Position numbers and translations under genes: made by a program. Below the pieces are notes generated by a model that saw nothing but the letters and a program-made list of their open reading frames with translations, did not search any database and was not told the origin of the DNA. Source: Mycolicibacterium cosmeticum (lineage in GTDB: Bacteria > Actinomycetota > Actinomycetes > Mycobacteriales > Mycobacteriaceae). Taken from it: 64,000 nt of DNA. Each line of letters starts with the position of its first letter. Within the stretch, counting starts at the first letter, position 1. The stretch lies in contig NZ_CCBB010000003.1 in assembly GCF_000613185.1 (NCBI RefSeq), forward strand, positions 930,001-994,000. Reading direction: 5' to 3'. Shown piece by piece: positions 61,721 to 64,000 of the stretch.

Positions 61721-61738
61721 TGCAACCTGGGGGTTGCA
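61721..61738. promoter_or_regulatory. ArsR-type operator dyad 1
   Basis: TGCAACCTGGGGGTTGCA has perfect 7-bp arms (TGCAACC/GGTTGCA) around 4 bp. It lies between the divergent FAD-subunit gene and the SRPBCC-arsR operon, 33 bp from a second copy. Confidence 0.7.
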
Positions 61739-61753
61739 GTTGTCACCGCGATA

Positions 61754-61771
61754 TGCAACTGTGGAGTTGCA
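61754..61771. promoter_or_regulatory. ArsR-type operator dyad 2
   Basis: TGCAACTGTGGAGTTGCA has the same geometry as dyad 1 (7-bp arms, 4-bp centre) and ends 30 bp before the SRPBCC ATG. The two dyads are 33 bp (about three helical turns) apart, so repressor dimers would sit on the same face of the DNA. Confidence 0.7.
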
Positions 61772-61801
61772 CATCAATCCCGCAGACACTCAGGAGACCT
61801 C

Positions 61802-62230
61802 ATGGAAGCCCTGGCGATCACGCGCAGCATCGACATCGACGCCCCCATCGACCGGGTATGGTCGGCGATCACCCAGGCCGACCTGATCGCCCAATGGTTC
61901 GGCGACACCTGCGAATTCGACGCGGTCCCCGGCGGCACCGGCTTTTTCGGCTGGGAACAGCACGGCAAGCACCGGGTGGTGGTCGAACACATCGAAGCGC
62001 CAAGGGTTTTGGTGTATCGCTGGGCGCACGCCGCCGACGTCGAACCGGTGCCGGGCAATTCCACCGTGGTCCGGTTCGAGCTCACCGAGATCGACGGCGG
62101 CACCCGGCTGGACCTGCTGGAGACCGGTTTCGAGGAACTGCAGGATCCGCAGGCCGCACACGCCGACAACACGGGTGGCTGGACCGCCGAACTCGGCGAG
62201 CTCGTCGAATTCGTGCAGCGCCGGCCGTGA
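61802..62230 (+). CDS. SRPBCC/AHSA1-family protein
   Basis: A 142-residue START/Bet v1-like fold protein of the AHSA1 (activator of HSP90 ATPase-like) group: ITRSIDIDAPIDRVWSAIT, IAQWFGD, GGTGFFGWEQHGKHRV and DLLETGFEEL are the family marks. Its hydrophobic cavity suggests ligand binding, unknown here. AGGAG lies 8 bp before the ATG. The next gene, arsR-type, overlaps its stop by GTGA; SRPBCC-ArsR pairs are common and usually autoregulated. Confidence 0.88.
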   Translation: MEALAITRSIDIDAPIDRVWSAITQADLIAQWFGDTCEFDAVPGGTGFFGWEQHGKHRVVVEHIEAPRVLVYRWAHAADVEPVPGNSTVVRFELTEIDGGTRLDLLETGFEELQDPQAAHADNTGGWTAELGELVEFVQRRP

Positions 62231-62547
62231 CGGCGGTCCCGGGGGTGCTGGCCGTGCTGGCCGACGAAACCCGCTGGCAGATCCTCACCGAACTGGGCGC
62301 CCAGGACCTGTCGGCCAGTGCGCTGGCGGCCCGCATGCCCGTCAGCAGGCAGGCGATAGCCAAGCACCTTGCGGTGCTTGCCGACGCCGGGCTGGTGGAA
62401 CCGGTGCGGGCCGGCCGCGAGATCCGCTACCGGGCACTGGGCGCCCGGCTCAGCGCGCTGGGCGCGGAGCTGGACCGCATCGGCCGGCGGTGGGACGAGC
62501 GGTTGGCGGCCATCAAGCGGATCGCCGAGGGCGCCGGCCCGGCGTAG
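62227..62547 (+). CDS. ArsR-family winged-helix repressor
   Basis: A 106-residue ArsR/SmtB-like regulator. The winged helix spans LADETRWQILTELGAQDLSASALAARMPVSRQAIAKHLAVLADAGLVEPVRAGREIRYRAL. No CxC metal motif is present, so it probably does not sense metals. The GTG start overlaps the SRPBCC stop. It is the likely ligand of the twin 18-bp dyads upstream and so would control both its own operon and the divergent molybdopterin oxidoreductase genes. Confidence 0.88.
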   Translation: MTAVPGVLAVLADETRWQILTELGAQDLSASALAARMPVSRQAIAKHLAVLADAGLVEPVRAGREIRYRALGARLSALGAELDRIGRRWDERLAAIKRIAEGAGPA

Positions 62548-62605
62548 CGTGGACGGTGCGTTTACCGGTCGGGTTCCCGGGAACCCGGCGGTGATGAGGG
62601 CAACC

Positions 62606-62947
62606 ATGCACGACAACAGCGGTATCGGTTCGGCGGTGCGGTTCGGCCTGTTCACCGCGGTCGCCGGCGTGACCTTCCTGGTGGTGGCGGCGCTGCTGGT
62701 GAGCTCCTGCCACGGCGCGGTCGCGGACTCGGCCGCGTGCGGGCCGCCACAGCGCCTGGCGCTGGCCCTGGGCGCGCCGGTCATCCTGCTCGTCGGTGGG
62801 TTGCACGCCTTCGTGCGCACCTACCGCGCGTGGAAGCAGCGGCAGACCTGGTGGGCGTGGCAGGGGGCCGGCTGGTTCCTGATGATGCTGATGTTGCTCA
62901 CCCTGACCATGGGTCTGCCTGCCATGGCCGGCCCGGTGCTCGGATGA
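62606..62947 (+). CDS. Small three-helix membrane protein, unknown function
   Basis: A 113-residue protein with three hydrophobic segments: FGLFTAVAGVTFLVVAALLV, LALALGAPVILLVGGLHAFV and GWFLMMLMLLTLTMGLPAMAG, with a basic cytoplasmic-type loop (RTYRAWKQRQTWW) between the second and third. GAGGG lies 8 nt before the chosen ATG; an in-frame ATG four codons earlier is possible. I do not recognise a family. Its stop overlaps the start of the flavodoxin-fold gene (ATGA), so the two are coupled. Confidence 0.7.
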   Translation: MHDNSGIGSAVRFGLFTAVAGVTFLVVAALLVSSCHGAVADSAACGPPQRLALALGAPVILLVGGLHAFVRTYRAWKQRQTWWAWQGAGWFLMMLMLLTLTMGLPAMAGPVLG

Positions 62948-63567
62948 TGACCGCCGTGTCGCCACCGTGCGCGCTGGCCCTGGTGTGCAGCCTCAAGCCC
63001 AGCCCGGCGCGCTCCAGCAGTGAACTGATGGCCGACCACGTCTGCTCGGCGCTGCGCACGATGGGCGTCAACACCGAGACGCTGCGGTGTGCCGACCATG
63101 CCATCGCTCCCGGCGTGCAGGCCGATATGGGCGACGGCGACGAGTGGCCACGGATCCGGGAGAAGGTGCTGGCCGCGGACATCCTGGTGCTCTCGACGCC
63201 GGTGTGGCTGGGCCACCCGTCGAGCGTCGCCCAGCGGGTGCTGGAGCGGCTGGACGCCGACCTGTCCACCACCGACGAACTGGGCAGGCCCGTCATGGTG
63301 GACAAGGTGGCCGTCGTCGCCGTGGTCGGCAACGAGGACGGCGCGCACAAGACCGTCGCCGATCTGTTCCAGGCGCTCAACGACATCGGCTTCTCCATCC
63401 CGGCGCAGGGGTGCACCTATTGGAACGGTGAGGCGATGGGCAGCACCGACTACCAGGACCTCGACCGGGTACCGGACGCGGTGTCCTCGGCGACGGTGGC
63501 CGCGGCCCGCAATGCGGCGCACCTGGCCGAGACGCTGCGCACCGGCGGCTACCCGCGGTACGCCTGA
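62944..63567 (+). CDS. Flavodoxin-fold NAD(P)H-dependent FMN reductase-like protein
   Basis: A 207-residue flavodoxin-like protein. The phosphate loop region is CSLKPSPARSSSELMADHV, and VLSTPVWLGHPSSVAQRVLERLD contains the family's PxWxGxPS pattern for FMN; VVGNEDGAHKTVADLFQALNDIGFSIP is the NAD(P)H quinone reductase/iron-sulfur flavoprotein-type second FMN contact. It reduces flavin, quinones or related compounds, the physiological target being unknown. It starts within the stop codon of the small membrane protein gene. Confidence 0.84.
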   Translation: MMTAVSPPCALALVCSLKPSPARSSSELMADHVCSALRTMGVNTETLRCADHAIAPGVQADMGDGDEWPRIREKVLAADILVLSTPVWLGHPSSVAQRVLERLDADLSTTDELGRPVMVDKVAVVAVVGNEDGAHKTVADLFQALNDIGFSIPAQGCTYWNGEAMGSTDYQDLDRVPDAVSSATVAAARNAAHLAETLRTGGYPRYA

Positions 63568-63668
63568 AAGCCGATTGCCTTCCGTCGCGCACGTCGGCGA
63601 TCTACCCTTGATGACAGCCTTTCCATCGGCTCGTAGCGGCCGGGAGGTGAGGGAGAAGGAGGGTTGCC

Positions 63669-63977
63669 ATGAAGGGCCCGAAAGACCCGGTCGATCACAC
63701 CCGCACGACGCGCCCACATGCCGGTGAGTCCATGAAGGACAACCTGATCATGCCGGCGCTCATCCTCATCGGAGTCGCCTTGGTGCTGTTCGTCGCGAGC
63801 CTCGCGGCGTTCGCGACAAAGCATTTCGATGTCGGCTTGACGGTGGCCACCCTGTCCGGTGCCGGGCTGCTGGTGGGTGCGCTCTGGCTGGCGCTGGAGC
63901 ACGTGCGGGTACGCAGGATCGAAGATCGTTGGTACGCAGCACATCCCGAGGCGCCGCGGCAGCACCCCAACAGCTGA
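63669..63977 (+). CDS. usfY: UsfY-like small membrane protein
   Basis: A 102-residue protein with an N-terminal DPVDHTRTTRPHAGESMKD motif, two hydrophobic helices (IMPALILIGVALVLFVASLAAF and VATLSGAGLLVGALWLALEH) and a C-terminal IEDRWYAAHPEAPRQ. This resembles UsfY as I recall it, encoded in M. tuberculosis upstream of the rsbW-sigF stress genes and downstream of the lat neighbourhood, so the synteny fits; the sigF genes would then lie just beyond the window. AAGGAGG precedes the ATG. The function is unknown. Confidence 0.65.
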   Translation: MKGPKDPVDHTRTTRPHAGESMKDNLIMPALILIGVALVLFVASLAAFATKHFDVGLTVATLSGAGLLVGALWLALEHVRVRRIEDRWYAAHPEAPRQHPNS

Positions 63978-64000
63978 GCGCACCCAGCCCGGCAGCCCCC

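Noticed and set aside
1..64000. tRNA, rRNA, riboswitch or small RNA genes
   Set aside because: Intergenic gaps are mostly below 150 bp and I saw no cloverleaf, riboswitch core or conserved RNA motif; the largest gaps (35569-35843 and 47055-47323) hold only promoter-like sequence.

Overview
The window is a GC-rich, very gene-dense chromosomal segment from an actinobacterium, almost certainly a fast-growing Mycobacterium/Mycolicibacterium-type organism. The reasons are gene content and order that follow M. tuberculosis Rv3328c-Rv3288c in broad outline (sigJ, sdhB-A-D-C, cdd-deoA-add, satS, upp, pmmB, deoD, amiB1-amiA1, lpdA, glpD2, nei, lhr, pcd, lrpA, lat, usfY), frequent GTG starts, many ATGA/GTGA stop-start overlaps, and many apparently leaderless genes with a TANNNT box about 6-8 nt before the start codon. 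I see no rRNA, tRNA, phage, complete insertion sequence or CRISPR array.

Layout. 1-9 kb: end of an aldehyde dehydrogenase gene, a secreted Thr/Gly/Ser-rich Ig-like protein, an APC permease, an ECF41 sigma factor (SigJ) facing its carboxymuconolactone-decarboxylase-type partner, an XRE-cupin repressor, and an alcohol/aldehyde dehydrogenase pair. 9-12.5 kb: succinate dehydrogenase operon sdhCDAB. 12.7-28.9 kb: nucleoside and nucleobase salvage (cdd, deoA, add, upp, pmmB, deoD) and amiB1-amiA1, interrupted by two alpha/beta hydrolases, the SecA2-pathway chaperone satS, an EspC-like/NlpC-P60 pair that looks type VII-secretion related, MarR with an AbrB-type membrane protein, and a TetR-controlled FAD monooxygenase. 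28.9-30.0 kb: a DUF559/AbiEi-like gene enclosed by 67-bp inverted repeats. 30-34.7 kb: gamma-glutamylcyclotransferase, lpdA, glpD2 and a pseudouridine synthase. 34.8-39.7 kb: an FkbM methyltransferase, an SDR, and a FabR/DesT-like repressor divergent from a ferredoxin-reductase/desaturase operon. 39.7-48.7 kb: nei, a DUF2834 protein, lhr, TetR, SDR, and a 13E12/HNH protein with an upstream SOS-like box. 48.7-55.3 kb: htpG and a lysine-catabolic cluster (lat, pcd, hglS, lrpA). 55.3-64 kb: two divergent citrate-synthase paralogues (one with a DNA-binding domain), an Mrr-like protein, a molybdopterin oxidoreductase pair, an ArsR/SRPBCC operon and usfY.

How the genes work together. Lat makes aminoadipate semialdehyde from lysine, Pcd oxidises its cyclic form to aminoadipate, and HglS (DUF1338) would turn 2-oxoadipate into D-2-hydroxyglutarate, so with LrpA the cluster reads as a regulated route from lysine toward the TCA cycle. 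Cdd, DeoA, Add, Upp, PmmB and DeoD form a salvage module that breaks nucleosides into bases and pentose phosphates. The reductase and DesA3 form an acyl-desaturation electron chain under a local repressor.

Most unusual items: the inverted-repeat-bounded DUF559 unit at 28946-30033, which also holds a perfect DnaA-box 9-mer; the 27-bp tandem repeat that gives DeoA a His-rich N-terminal insert; the EspC-like/P60 pair beside satS where M. tuberculosis has sapM; the HTH-citrate synthase divergent from a second citrate synthase; and several well-formed operators (tandem 14-mers for TetR, twin 18-bp dyads for ArsR, and dyads at the lrpA-lat junction and at the desaturase operon start).
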